64,000 bases of DNA from Saprospiraceae bacterium (lineage in GTDB: Bacteria; Bacteroidota; Bacteroidia; Chitinophagales; Saprospiraceae). The stretch covers positions 682,001 to 746,000 of the forward strand of contig CATQHI010000003.1 of NCBI GenBank assembly GCA_958295895.1. The letters are read 5' to 3'. Under the pieces are notes generated by a model, which was not told the origin of the DNA, did not search any database, and worked only from the letters and a program-made list of their open reading frames with translations. Of the stretch, positions 56,361 through 64,000 are shown piece by piece. The translations under genes and the position numbers were made by a program. Numbering within the stretch: position 1 is the stretch's first letter; each line of letters opens with the position of its first letter.

Positions 56361-59300
56361 ATGCAAAGCGATACTCGCCGCGGACTAGTACTAGTCTGCT
56401 GGATCACCTTACTATGTTCTACTGCTCTATTTGCCGGGGGCCTACAGGTGGCCGACCCCGTTACCGGTACGGTACTGGATGAGGATGGCTTTCCACTCAT
56501 CGGTGTCACCGTAGTGGAAGCCGGTACGAGCAGCGGCACGGTGACCGATATTGACGGTAATTACTCTATAACGGTCAGCGGACCGGAGGCAGTCCTACGC
56601 TTTTCCTACATTGGTTACACGGCCCAGGAGGTAGCCGTAGGCGGCCAGACGGTACTCGACGTAGTGCTGGTGACTGATGCAACCCAACTGGAGGAAGTCG
56701 TTGTGGTGGGTTACGGCACTCAGCAGAAGTCGGACGTCACCGGTGCTCTGTCCCAGTTGGAGGGAGAAGAGATCAACGTGGCTCCAACTCCAAACCTATC
56801 GGCTAATCTAGCGGGGAAGCTTTCCGGAGTCATTGCGGTGCAGACGACCGGACAACCCGGCTTCGACGACGCGGCCTTTCAAATACGAGGCCGCTCTACC
56901 TTGGGCAACAACAGTCCCCTCGTGCTCGTGGACGGTGTGGAGCGTAGTTTTTCCAGAATCAACCCGGCCGAGGTGGCTAGCGTCACGGCCTTGAAGGACG
57001 CGGCCTCTACGGCCGTGTATGGATCGAGAGCCGCCAATGGGGTACTTCTCATTACCACCAAGCGTGGCCGGGTAGGGAAGCCCCGCTTTACTTTTAACGC
57101 CAACCTGGGACGGCAGAGTCCCGCCGGGCGCCCTGAGCTGATGAATGCCAACGAGTACGTGATCGCTTACCGGCAGGCACTGTCCAACGAGGGAACACCG
57201 GATGATAAATTGCCCTTCGGCGAACTCCTAGATGATGCGCGCGCCGGCCGCTTACCCAGCTACGACTGGTGGAACGAGACCCTGACCAACTCCGCTCCTC
57301 AACGACAGTACACTATGTCGGTGGATGGGGGCTCGGAGGACCTGCGGTACTTTTTTGCCTATGGGCGGCTCGATCAGGAGGGCTTCTTAGAAAATGCCGG
57401 TTACAACCGTAATAACGTGCGCTCGAATGTAGATGCCGACATTGCCCCGGGTTTGACCCTCAGCTTCGACCTATCGGGCAGGATCGAGGAACGCCTCCGG
57501 TCAGCCGACGACGACGCAGAAATCTTCTCCAACGTACTGAGAGCTAACCCCCTCAACCCGGTATTTCTGGATGGCCTGTCCGGAGCCGAGAACCTCCCTT
57601 CCGGCTCGCTCGGTTTCGACGGCTTCAGCGGTAACTCCTTCGGAGACGCGAACCGCAATGGCTCGCGGGAAGAGGATTTCTTCGTGTTCCAGTCCAATTT
57701 TCAGCTCAATTACGAACTGCCATTCGTAACCGGACTGGCCGTACGCGGTCTGTTTTCGTACGATGCGGCCAATGTAACGAACCGCACCTTTTTCACGCCC
57801 TATACAACCTACCAGCGTAATGAGGCCACGGGGGAATATATTCGTCTCCAGAGCGACAACATCAGCTCGCTGGAAGAGCAGCGCAACAACTCCAAGCAAC
57901 TCACCACCCAGTTGAGCATGCGGTACAACCGTACAGTGGGTGTACACTACCTCTCGGCCCTCCTGGCACTGTACGAGCAGATCAGCCAGGACGGTAACTT
58001 CATTCGCGCCTTTCGGGATGGCTTTATCTCCCCCACCATTCAGCAGTTTTTCGCGGGAAATCCGATCAACGACGAGAATTTCGGCTCGGCCAACCAACTC
58101 ACTCGTCGGGGCTACGTAGGCCGCATTGACTACGGCTTCAAGAACCGTTACCTGTTGCAGGCTAACCTTCGCGTAGATAAGAGCTCCATCTTCCCCGCTG
58201 ACAAACGGACCGGGTATTTTCCTGCTTTTTCTGCCGGATGGCGCATCAGTGAGGAGCCGTTCATGCAGGGTCTCGACTGGCTGGAAATTCTTAAGGTGCG
58301 CGGTTCCTGGGGTATCACCGGCAATGACCGCATCGATCCATTTCAGTACCTTTCGGGCTTCGCATTTCAGGGTGGTTATGTCGCCGATGGACAGTTCCAA
58401 CCCGGAATAGGCCCTACGGTACTTGCTAATCCCGATGTAACCTGGGAAAAGGCCAAGACCACCGACATTGGCCTAGAGGCCAGCTTCTTGGAGGGGAAGT
58501 ATGGTATTGAGGTGGACTACTACGAGAAGCGTACCGAGGATATCCTGGCGCGGCGTAACCTATCTATTCCACAGACTTTTGGGGCTAATCTGCCGTTCGA
58601 GAACATCGGTATCGTAGACAGCTGGGGTTGGGAATTTACTGCCCGCCACCGCAATAACATCGGTCGGCTGGGCATCAAGGCAAGTGCAAACCTCACGCTG
58701 GCGAACAACAAGATCGTCTTCGTCGATGAGCCGGAAGGCGCCAACCCCGCCACCAGTCTGGAGGGCAATGAGATCGGGGTTTTCGCGGGTTACCTGTCCG
58801 ACGGACTTTACCAGAGCCAGGAGGAGATTGACGAGGGCCCTACCCAGTTCGGCACGCTCGCCCCCGGCGATATTCGCTACCGCGACATCAACGGCCGCGA
58901 CGCCGACGGCAACCTTACCGGCCAGCCCGATGGGGTGGTCAATAACGACGACCGGGTAATAATTGGGGAGAGCAGTACACCCAATATGATCTACGGCTTC
59001 AACTTTAATTTCGACCTGGCTGGTTTCTCGCTGGATTTCAACTTCCAGGGAGCAAGTCAATACGCTCGCGAGATTGCCCCCCGCGGCTTTCTGCTCAGCG
59101 TAGGTAACAACTTCGACGTGCTCAATGACTCCTGGACCCCGGACAACACCGATGCGCGCTACCCCCGCATCCTACCCGACGGAAATAATAACAACAACCA
59201 GCGTAGTGACTTCTTCGTCGAGAATATCAATTTTCTTCGACTGCGCAACGCCCGCCTGGCCTATGATTTCAGCGAGCTACCTGGCTTCTTCGACCGGGCG

Positions 59301-59450
59301 GGCATCGAGCGATTGGGGCTAAGTGTATCGGCAACCAATCTTCTCACTTTTACTAACGTCTCCATCGGTGATCCGGAGGGAAATAACGGCAACTCGCTGT
59401 TCTACCCGATCGCCAAGGTAGTATCCGTGGGGCTGAATCTTCAGTTCTAA
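56361..59450 (+). CDS. SusC/RagA-family TonB-linked outer-membrane transporter
   Basis: This 1029-residue barrel imports a polymer-derived ligand across the outer membrane. The signal peptide is followed by a carboxypeptidase-like repeat (GTVLDEDGFPLIGVTVVEAG, TVTDIDGNYSITV) of the SusC type, then a TonB-contact/plug start EEVVVVGYGTQQKSDVTGAL. The plug has RGRSTLGNNSPLVLVDGVER and the DAASTAVYGSRAANGVLLIT signature. The large barrel ends in YPIAKVVSVGLNLQF, a C-terminal aromatic as in outer-membrane barrels. It is the first gene of susC-susD plus a VCBS protein. No sigma/anti-sigma or glycosidase gene is next to it, so substrate is unknown. The frame is intact. Confidence 0.96.
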   Translation: MQSDTRRGLVLVCWITLLCSTALFAGGLQVADPVTGTVLDEDGFPLIGVTVVEAGTSSGTVTDIDGNYSITVSGPEAVLRFSYIGYTAQEVAVGGQTVLDVVLVTDATQLEEVVVVGYGTQQKSDVTGALSQLEGEEINVAPTPNLSANLAGKLSGVIAVQTTGQPGFDDAAFQIRGRSTLGNNSPLVLVDGVERSFSRINPAEVASVTALKDAASTAVYGSRAANGVLLITTKRGRVGKPRFTFNANLGRQSPAGRPELMNANEYVIAYRQALSNEGTPDDKLPFGELLDDARAGRLPSYDWWNETLTNSAPQRQYTMSVDGGSEDLRYFFAYGRLDQEGFLENAGYNRNNVRSNVDADIAPGLTLSFDLSGRIEERLRSADDDAEIFSNVLRANPLNPVFLDGLSGAENLPSGSLGFDGFSGNSFGDANRNGSREEDFFVFQSNFQLNYELPFVTGLAVRGLFSYDAANVTNRTFFTPYTTYQRNEATGEYIRLQSDNISSLEEQRNNSKQLTTQLSMRYNRTVGVHYLSALLALYEQISQDGNFIRAFRDGFISPTIQQFFAGNPINDENFGSANQLTRRGYVGRIDYGFKNRYLLQANLRVDKSSIFPADKRTGYFPAFSAGWRISEEPFMQGLDWLEILKVRGSWGITGNDRIDPFQYLSGFAFQGGYVADGQFQPGIGPTVLANPDVTWEKAKTTDIGLEASFLEGKYGIEVDYYEKRTEDILARRNLSIPQTFGANLPFENIGIVDSWGWEFTARHRNNIGRLGIKASANLTLANNKIVFVDEPEGANPATSLEGNEIGVFAGYLSDGLYQSQEEIDEGPTQFGTLAPGDIRYRDINGRDADGNLTGQPDGVVNNDDRVIIGESSTPNMIYGFNFNFDLAGFSLDFNFQGASQYAREIAPRGFLLSVGNNFDVLNDSWTPDNTDARYPRILPDGNNNNNQRSDFFVENINFLRLRNARLAYDFSELPGFFDRAGIERLGLSVSATNLLTFTNVSIGDPEGNNGNSLFYPIAKVVSVGLNLQF

Positions 59451-59473
59451 CCACCGTCAGCAAACAATACATC

Positions 59474-61189
59474 ATGCAACGAGGAATTTTCTTCTTAGCG
59501 GCCTACCTACTTCTGGCAGCCTCCTGTTCCGATGACTTTTTAGATTTAGAGCCCACTGACCAGTTAGCCTCTAGCCAGGTGTTTGTCGATCAGGGACTGG
59601 CTAACGCTTACCTAAATAACATCATCGGCGAGCTACCGGCAGGACAGTATAACAGTCCCGGTCCTGGCTACGGGAATGCTTACCTACTTGCTTCCATATC
59701 CGATGAGGCCCGTTCCAAAAGCGGGTGGGTACCCTCCAACGCCGTGGTGCGCACCGGTAACATCCAGCCCACTAATCTTGGCGGACTGGCGATTTGGGGC
59801 GACGCCTACAGTGCGCTGCGCAAGACCAACGAGCTGCTGGCTGCCCTGCCGGATGGCGACTTTGACGATGACTTTAAGGTTACGACCGCCGCTAAGCTCC
59901 ACTTTGTTCGCGGTTGGTTCTACTTTGACCTCGTGCGTCGCTACGGTGGGGTCCCCATCATCACCGAGGTCCAAACCCTGGAGAGTGAGGATCTACTACC
60001 TAGTCGCGACCCGGTGCCCGCCGTGTACGACTTTATCTCCCAGGAGCTCACCATGGCCGCCGAGGGTTTGCCCGATAAACCCGACGCTCCCGTGGGAGGG
60101 CTAAACCGCCAGGCGGCCATCGGACTGCATGCCCGCGCTATGCTGTATGCCGAACGGTGGGCCGAGGCCGCCGCCCTGGCTGACCGCCTCGTCACCGGCG
60201 AGGACAACGCCGGTCTGGCACTTTTTGGGGCCGAACCGGGAAGCCCCGAGGAAGCCGCACAGAATTACCGCGACCTGTTTCTCTCCTACGGCGGCAACGT
60301 GGAAACCCTCTACGAGATTACCTTTCTGCCCCCGGAGCGTGCCCACGAGTTCGACCGCGGCAACTGGCCCGTACGCTGGCGCAATGACAATGGCGGGCAG
60401 ACCGACCCCACGCAGGAAGTCGTCGATGCCTTCCAGACCGCCGATGGGCTCGATATTGACGATCCCGCTTCCGGGTATACTTTAGAGGACCCGTACAGTA
60501 ACCGGGAATCACGGTTCTACGCCTCTATCTTCTACCACGGCGCGGAGTTCTCCGAGGTGAAACCCTCGCGCGGTGCACCCTTCATCGACATGGAGTACAA
60601 TGCCTTCAACGAGGGGCCAGGCGAGAAGCGGGACGGCAACGCTTCCATTACCGGGTATCTAGTAAGGAAATGGGTCGATCCTAGCCTGGGATTTGCGCCC
60701 GAGGGAGTCAGCCGTACGGCCTGGCAGGAGATCCGCTTCGCCGAAATCTTACTGATCTACGCCGAGGCGGAAAACGAAGCCAACGGACCGAGCGAAAAGG
60801 TGTACGAGGCTATCAACCGGGTACGGCGGCGGGCTGCACTTCCCCCCCTGGCCGATGGCCTCTCACAGGATGAAATGCGCCAGCGCATTCGCCACGAGCG
60901 TCGGATCGAACTGGTGTTTGAAAATCACCGTTGGTTTGACCTTCGCCGCTGGGGAATTGCCTCCGAAGTACTCAACGCTACGTTCACAGGCATCCAAATA
61001 GAACGCGACGGTGTACCTACCGCTGCCGAGAATGGACCGGAGCACGTGTTCGATCCGGCGAAACTTACCTTCACGCCCTTTCAAACCGGGCAGTTTGAGA
61101 ATGTATACCCTGAGCGCTACGACCTCCTGCCGCTACCCCTAGGCGAGGTGGAAGCCAATCCAAACTTGAGCCAGAACCCCGGTTACTAG
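59474..61189 (+). CDS. SusD/RagB-family surface lipoprotein
   Basis: This 571-residue lid lipoprotein pairs with SusC to capture ligand on the cell surface. The signal peptide ends in LLAASCSDDFLD, with the lipid Cys at residue 18 and a lipoprotein-export signal-like acidic patch (SDDFLDLEP). TPR helices include YSALRKTNELLAALPDGDF and KLHFVRGWFYFDLVRRYGGV. Late motifs are EIRFAEILLIYAEAENEANG and RHERRIELVFENHRWFDLRR. The C-terminus is RYDLLPLPLGEVEANPNLSQ, all standard SusD features. It begins 24 bases after the susC stop, and its stop TAG shares one base with the next gene's GTG start. Confidence 0.96.
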   Translation: MQRGIFFLAAYLLLAASCSDDFLDLEPTDQLASSQVFVDQGLANAYLNNIIGELPAGQYNSPGPGYGNAYLLASISDEARSKSGWVPSNAVVRTGNIQPTNLGGLAIWGDAYSALRKTNELLAALPDGDFDDDFKVTTAAKLHFVRGWFYFDLVRRYGGVPIITEVQTLESEDLLPSRDPVPAVYDFISQELTMAAEGLPDKPDAPVGGLNRQAAIGLHARAMLYAERWAEAAALADRLVTGEDNAGLALFGAEPGSPEEAAQNYRDLFLSYGGNVETLYEITFLPPERAHEFDRGNWPVRWRNDNGGQTDPTQEVVDAFQTADGLDIDDPASGYTLEDPYSNRESRFYASIFYHGAEFSEVKPSRGAPFIDMEYNAFNEGPGEKRDGNASITGYLVRKWVDPSLGFAPEGVSRTAWQEIRFAEILLIYAEAENEANGPSEKVYEAINRVRRRAALPPLADGLSQDEMRQRIRHERRIELVFENHRWFDLRRWGIASEVLNATFTGIQIERDGVPTAAENGPEHVFDPAKLTFTPFQTGQFENVYPERYDLLPLPLGEVEANPNLSQNPGY

Positions 61190-63024
61190 TGCGGCTTCGC
61201 AGTGCATCGGTCCTCCTCCTTTGCTCCATCACAAGCTTTGGCCCGCTCCACACCCAACAGTTCGTGGAGCGGGCTCTATCGCTAGGCATCGATCACTACA
61301 CCTACGACCCCACCGGCATGGCCGGCGGCGTAGCCGTATTCGACTACAACAACGACGGCTGGCCAGACATCTACCTCACTGGGGGCTTGGATCCGGATCG
61401 GCTGTACGAGAACCAGGGAGATGGAAGCTTTCGCGACGTAAGTCGCGAGCGACGCATCGATGGATTGCGTAGCCTCAATACCATGGGCGTAGTTGCCGGT
61501 GATTTGAATAACGACGGCTACACCGATCTCCTGCTCACCACCGGCCAGGGCGACCACTGCCATCTGCTGCTTAACGAGGGAGGCCAGTCCTTCATCGATC
61601 GGTCCAGCGCAGCCGGTATCATCCATCGAGCCTGGTCCAGTAGTGCCACCCTGGCCGATTACGACGGCGATGGTGACCTCGATATCTACGTGGGTAACTA
61701 CGTGAACTACAACGCCCTGCCCTTCGAACAGCACATCACCGGCGCCGAACCCGACTTTTTGTACCGCAACGAGGGGGGACTGCAGTTCAGTTTGATCGAC
61801 ACTCCCCTCCTTGCGGAGCAAGCCGGCTGCACCCTTGCTACCCTGTTTTCCGATTACGACGACGATGGAGCTGCTGATCTTTTCGTGCTCAACGACTTCG
61901 GTGACCTCTACGAGCCCAATAACCTGCTCCGCAATACCGGGGGAGTGTCCAACCCACCCTTTGAGCGGGTCAGCGAGCGCACCGGCATGCGGGCGGCCAT
62001 TAACGCCATGGGGATCAGTAGCGGTGACCTAAACTCTGATGGACGACTAGACTATTACGTCACCAACATCGGGGATAACCGACTTTATCTCAGTCAGTCC
62101 GACGGCACGTTCACCGAAAGCGCCCGGCAGTACTACGTCAACGACGGCAGCGGCTCGAGCTGGGGTACCGTACTACAGGACCTTAACAACGACGGCTACC
62201 TAGACCTATACGTCAATAAGGGCTTCCTGTATGCCCTCGACGTGCCGCAGTATAACCGCGTGTACCTCAGCCGCGGTAAGGAGCTATTGTTTGATGATGA
62301 ATCTCGCGACCTCATCCTACCGGCTACCGTAGCCAACAAGGCCCGGGGTGCGGCTTACGGCGACCTGGACCGCGACGGCGACCTTGACTTAGTCGTGGCC
62401 GGCGTACGGCTAGACCCGGCGCACACCGCACGTGCACTCATCTATACAAACACGGTGCAGACCAATGCCCACTGGGTACAGCTTCACCTGCAGGGTACCC
62501 AGGCGAACACCTCCGCCATCGGTGCGCGTGTCGCGGTATACACGCCCGACCGGACCATAGCCCGTGAGCTGACCGCTGGTGGCAGTTACCTGTCTAGCCA
62601 CGACCCGGTCCTTCATTTCGGCCTGGGTAGTAGCTCTACCGTAGATAGTATCGTCATCGTTTGGCCAGCCCCGGGGACAAAGGAGGTCCTACAGCTCCCC
62701 ACCCTCGACGCCCGTTACACGCTGGTGGAAGGTGGTACCCTCACGACCACCCGAGCAGCGGACGTGGTCACCGACCTTGGCTACCAGGTGTATCCCAATC
62801 CCACCTATGGCTCCCTTTACCTCTCCCACCCCGCGGGCGAAGTACGGCACAGTGCCCGGGTCTACCTCTTCACCGCCTCCGGTCAGCTGATCCACAGTGG
62901 TGCACCAGGTATGCCCTACCCGCCGCGATTGCCCATAGCCGACGACCTTCCGCCCGGGGTATACTACGTAGAAATACGTACCGCGACGGCACGTCAGCGC
63001 ATCAAAGTGATCGTACACGGTTAG
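61189..63024 (+). CDS. VCBS/FG-GAP (CRTAC1-like) secreted protein with ASPIC/UnbV and T9SS domains
   Basis: The GTG start at 61189 overlaps the susD stop. The signal peptide is MRLRSASVLLLCSITSFGPL (ending HTQQF). Repeated calcium-binding FG-GAP/VCBS blades follow: VFDYNNDGWPDIYLTGGLDP, GDLNNDGYTDLLLTTGQGD, DYDGDGDLDIYVGNYVNYN, DYDDDGAADLFVLNDFGDLY, GDLNSDGRLDYYVTNIGDN, DLNNDGYLDLYVNKGFLYAL and GDLDRDGDLDLVVAGVRLDP. The ASPIC/UnbV part includes IGARVAVYTPDRTIARELTA with GGSYLSSHDPVLHFGLG. The last 75 residues (YQVYPNPTYGSLYLSH to IKVIVHG) are a T9SS sorting domain. It is 611 residues. Coupling to susD suggests a surface protein binding or processing the same ligand. Enzyme activity is not shown. 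Confidence 0.93.
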   Translation: MRLRSASVLLLCSITSFGPLHTQQFVERALSLGIDHYTYDPTGMAGGVAVFDYNNDGWPDIYLTGGLDPDRLYENQGDGSFRDVSRERRIDGLRSLNTMGVVAGDLNNDGYTDLLLTTGQGDHCHLLLNEGGQSFIDRSSAAGIIHRAWSSSATLADYDGDGDLDIYVGNYVNYNALPFEQHITGAEPDFLYRNEGGLQFSLIDTPLLAEQAGCTLATLFSDYDDDGAADLFVLNDFGDLYEPNNLLRNTGGVSNPPFERVSERTGMRAAINAMGISSGDLNSDGRLDYYVTNIGDNRLYLSQSDGTFTESARQYYVNDGSGSSWGTVLQDLNNDGYLDLYVNKGFLYALDVPQYNRVYLSRGKELLFDDESRDLILPATVANKARGAAYGDLDRDGDLDLVVAGVRLDPAHTARALIYTNTVQTNAHWVQLHLQGTQANTSAIGARVAVYTPDRTIARELTAGGSYLSSHDPVLHFGLGSSSTVDSIVIVWPAPGTKEVLQLPTLDARYTLVEGGTLTTTRAADVVTDLGYQVYPNPTYGSLYLSHPAGEVRHSARVYLFTASGQLIHSGAPGMPYPPRLPIADDLPPGVYYVEIRTATARQRIKVIVHG

Positions 63025-63038
63025 TCGACTCCACTGAC

Positions 63039-64000
63039 CTACCGGTCCGCCCAATCGGGAAGTACCCCGGCATCAAAACCCCACAGTAGGGGCAGCACGA
63101 AGTAGCAAAACAGCGTGATCACTACAATGGAGATCAGGTTCAACCGCAGCCCCGCCCGTACCATATCCGGTATGGTAAGGTAGCCCGAACCAAACACCAC
63201 GGCATTCGGCGGCGTAGCCACCGGTAGCATGAAGGCACAGGTAGCCGCCAGGGTGGCCGGTACCATCAGCGCGTAGGGGTGGACGCCCAGGGGAATGGCC
63301 GCCGCGGCAAACACCGGCATTAGCATCGAGGTGGTCGCCACGTTGCTCGTGATCTCGGTGAGGAAGTTCACCGCCGTAGTGATCAGCAGGATGACCACGA
63401 TCAAGCCCACGTGCTCCGGTACCCGCAGTGAGTTACCGATAAAGTCCGCCAGTCCACTTCCTCCGAACCCACTGGCCAGCGCAAACCCTCCACCCAGCAA
63501 CAGTATGATCCCCCACGGCAGCCGCACCGCCTCCTGCCAGGTCAGTAGCGGCTCGTCGATCGAGCGGCCTGGAATAAGAAACAGGGCGACGCCCCCCGCC
63601 ATCGCGATGATGGGATCGTCCAGTCCGGGCACAAAGGGCTGCAGTACGCTCGTCCGAAAGATCCACGCCAGGGCAGTAAGCGTAAAGACTACGAGCACCT
63701 TCTTTTCCTCCCGGCTCATCGGCCCCAGCGCCGCCAGCTGCCGCCGCACTTCCTGCCGCCCCCCGGCAAAGCCCGCCTTCTCAAACTGAAACGCTACCCG
63801 TGTGAGGTACCACCAGCACAGCGCGAGCAGAAGCAGGGAAACGGGAAACCCAATCGTGAACCACTGCGCAAAGGTGATCTCCACCCCAAAGGCCTCCTGT
63901 ACCACGCCCACCAATACCAAATTCACCGGGGTGCCAATCAGGCTGGCCATCCCCCCGATCGAAGCACTATAGGCCACCGCCAGCATGAAGGCCTTGCCGA
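63039..64000 (-). CDS. DASS/SLC13-family anion:sodium symporter, N-terminus outside window
   Basis: The C-terminal 320 or so residues are present; the gene continues past the right edge, where GKAFMLAVAYSASIGGMASL reads on. Spans include SLIGTPVNLVLVGVVQEAFG (first substrate-hairpin region), FTIGFPVSLLLLALCWWYL, WGIILLLGGGFALASGFGGS, VILLITTAVNFLTEITSNVA (second SN-type hairpin, S-N-V-A-T-T-S) and LPVATPPNAVVFGSGYL. These are diagnostic of divalent-anion:Na+ symporters for dicarboxylates, sulfate or phosphate; substrate is not determined. It converges on the VCBS gene, 14 bases apart. Confidence 0.9.
   Translation of the reverse strand, partial: GKAFMLAVAYSASIGGMASLIGTPVNLVLVGVVQEAFGVEITFAQWFTIGFPVSLLLLALCWWYLTRVAFQFEKAGFAGGRQEVRRQLAALGPMSREEKKVLVVFTLTALAWIFRTSVLQPFVPGLDDPIIAMAGGVALFLIPGRSIDEPLLTWQEAVRLPWGIILLLGGGFALASGFGGSGLADFIGNSLRVPEHVGLIVVILLITTAVNFLTEITSNVATTSMLMPVFAAAAIPLGVHPYALMVPATLAATCAFMLPVATPPNAVVFGSGYLTIPDMVRAGLRLNLISIVVITLFCYFVLPLLWGFDAGVLPDWADR

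Noticed and set aside
57501-58400. Antisense open frame of 299 residues inside susC
   Set aside because: No recognisable domain; composition mirrors the sense gene.

Overview
The window looks like chromosome of a GC-rich (about 60% by eye), marine-type member of the Bacteroidota, most likely near Lewinella/Saprospiria. Supporting signs are: a SusC/SusD pair; type IX secretion (T9SS) C-terminal sorting domains on two secreted proteins; a TamB/TamA pair with the lipoprotein-type TamA of this phylum; promoters of the Bacteroidota form TTTG-N19-TAnnTTTG (clearest before the tRNA pair); few Shine-Dalgarno sites; and a microbial rhodopsin of the flavobacterial NTQ (chloride pump) type. No transposase, integrase, phage gene or CRISPR array was seen.

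Layout. 1-4.4 kb: broken DUF3857/transglutaminase gene, DUF72 gene and polyphosphate kinase, closed by a strong hairpin. 4.4-12.3 kb, minus strand: a six-gene run tolC-like, adaptor, RND pump, lipoprotein, MocA-like, XdhC-like. 12.4-15 kb: frameshifted mscS and pgi. 15-21 kb: frameshifted two-domain fasciclin protein with a 120-bp repeat linker, Asp-box (VPS10-like) protein and zinc alcohol dehydrogenase. 21-30 kb: tamA, tamB and an RlmI-like methyltransferase. 30-36.4 kb, plus strand: lipoprotein, FAD oxidoreductase and a tightly overlapped cluster of glycosyltransferase, UDP-galactopyranose mutase, TIM-barrel glycosidase-like protein and uracil-DNA glycosylase-like protein. 36.4-45 kb: dnaK, a six-CHRD secreted protein, mscS, uvrC and a 43-residue membrane protein. 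45-48 kb: thioredoxin-like, ApbE, DUF4266 and DUF3570, a coupled envelope redox operon. 48-51 kb: ankyrin protein, two tandem paralogs of unknown function and an RlmG-like methyltransferase. 51-56 kb: a kinase/M23 peptidase/class-III aminotransferase fusion, DUF2254 protein and NTQ rhodopsin. 56-64 kb: tRNA-Pro and tRNA-Ser, then susC, susD and a VCBS/ASPIC-UnbV protein, and a truncated DASS anion transporter.

Frameshifts are strikingly clustered. Nearly every gene in 1-4.4 kb and 13.0-20.6 kb is broken, including pgi, while 21-64 kb is almost clean. This points to local sequence error more than to gene decay.

The most interesting signals are: the thioredoxin/ApbE/DUF4266/DUF3570 operon with a possible flavinylation site; the NTQ rhodopsin coupled to DUF2254; a 19-bp element upstream of dnaK, uvrC and other minus-strand genes; the ungapped tandem paralogs at 48.6-49.7 kb; and the three-domain fusion enzyme.
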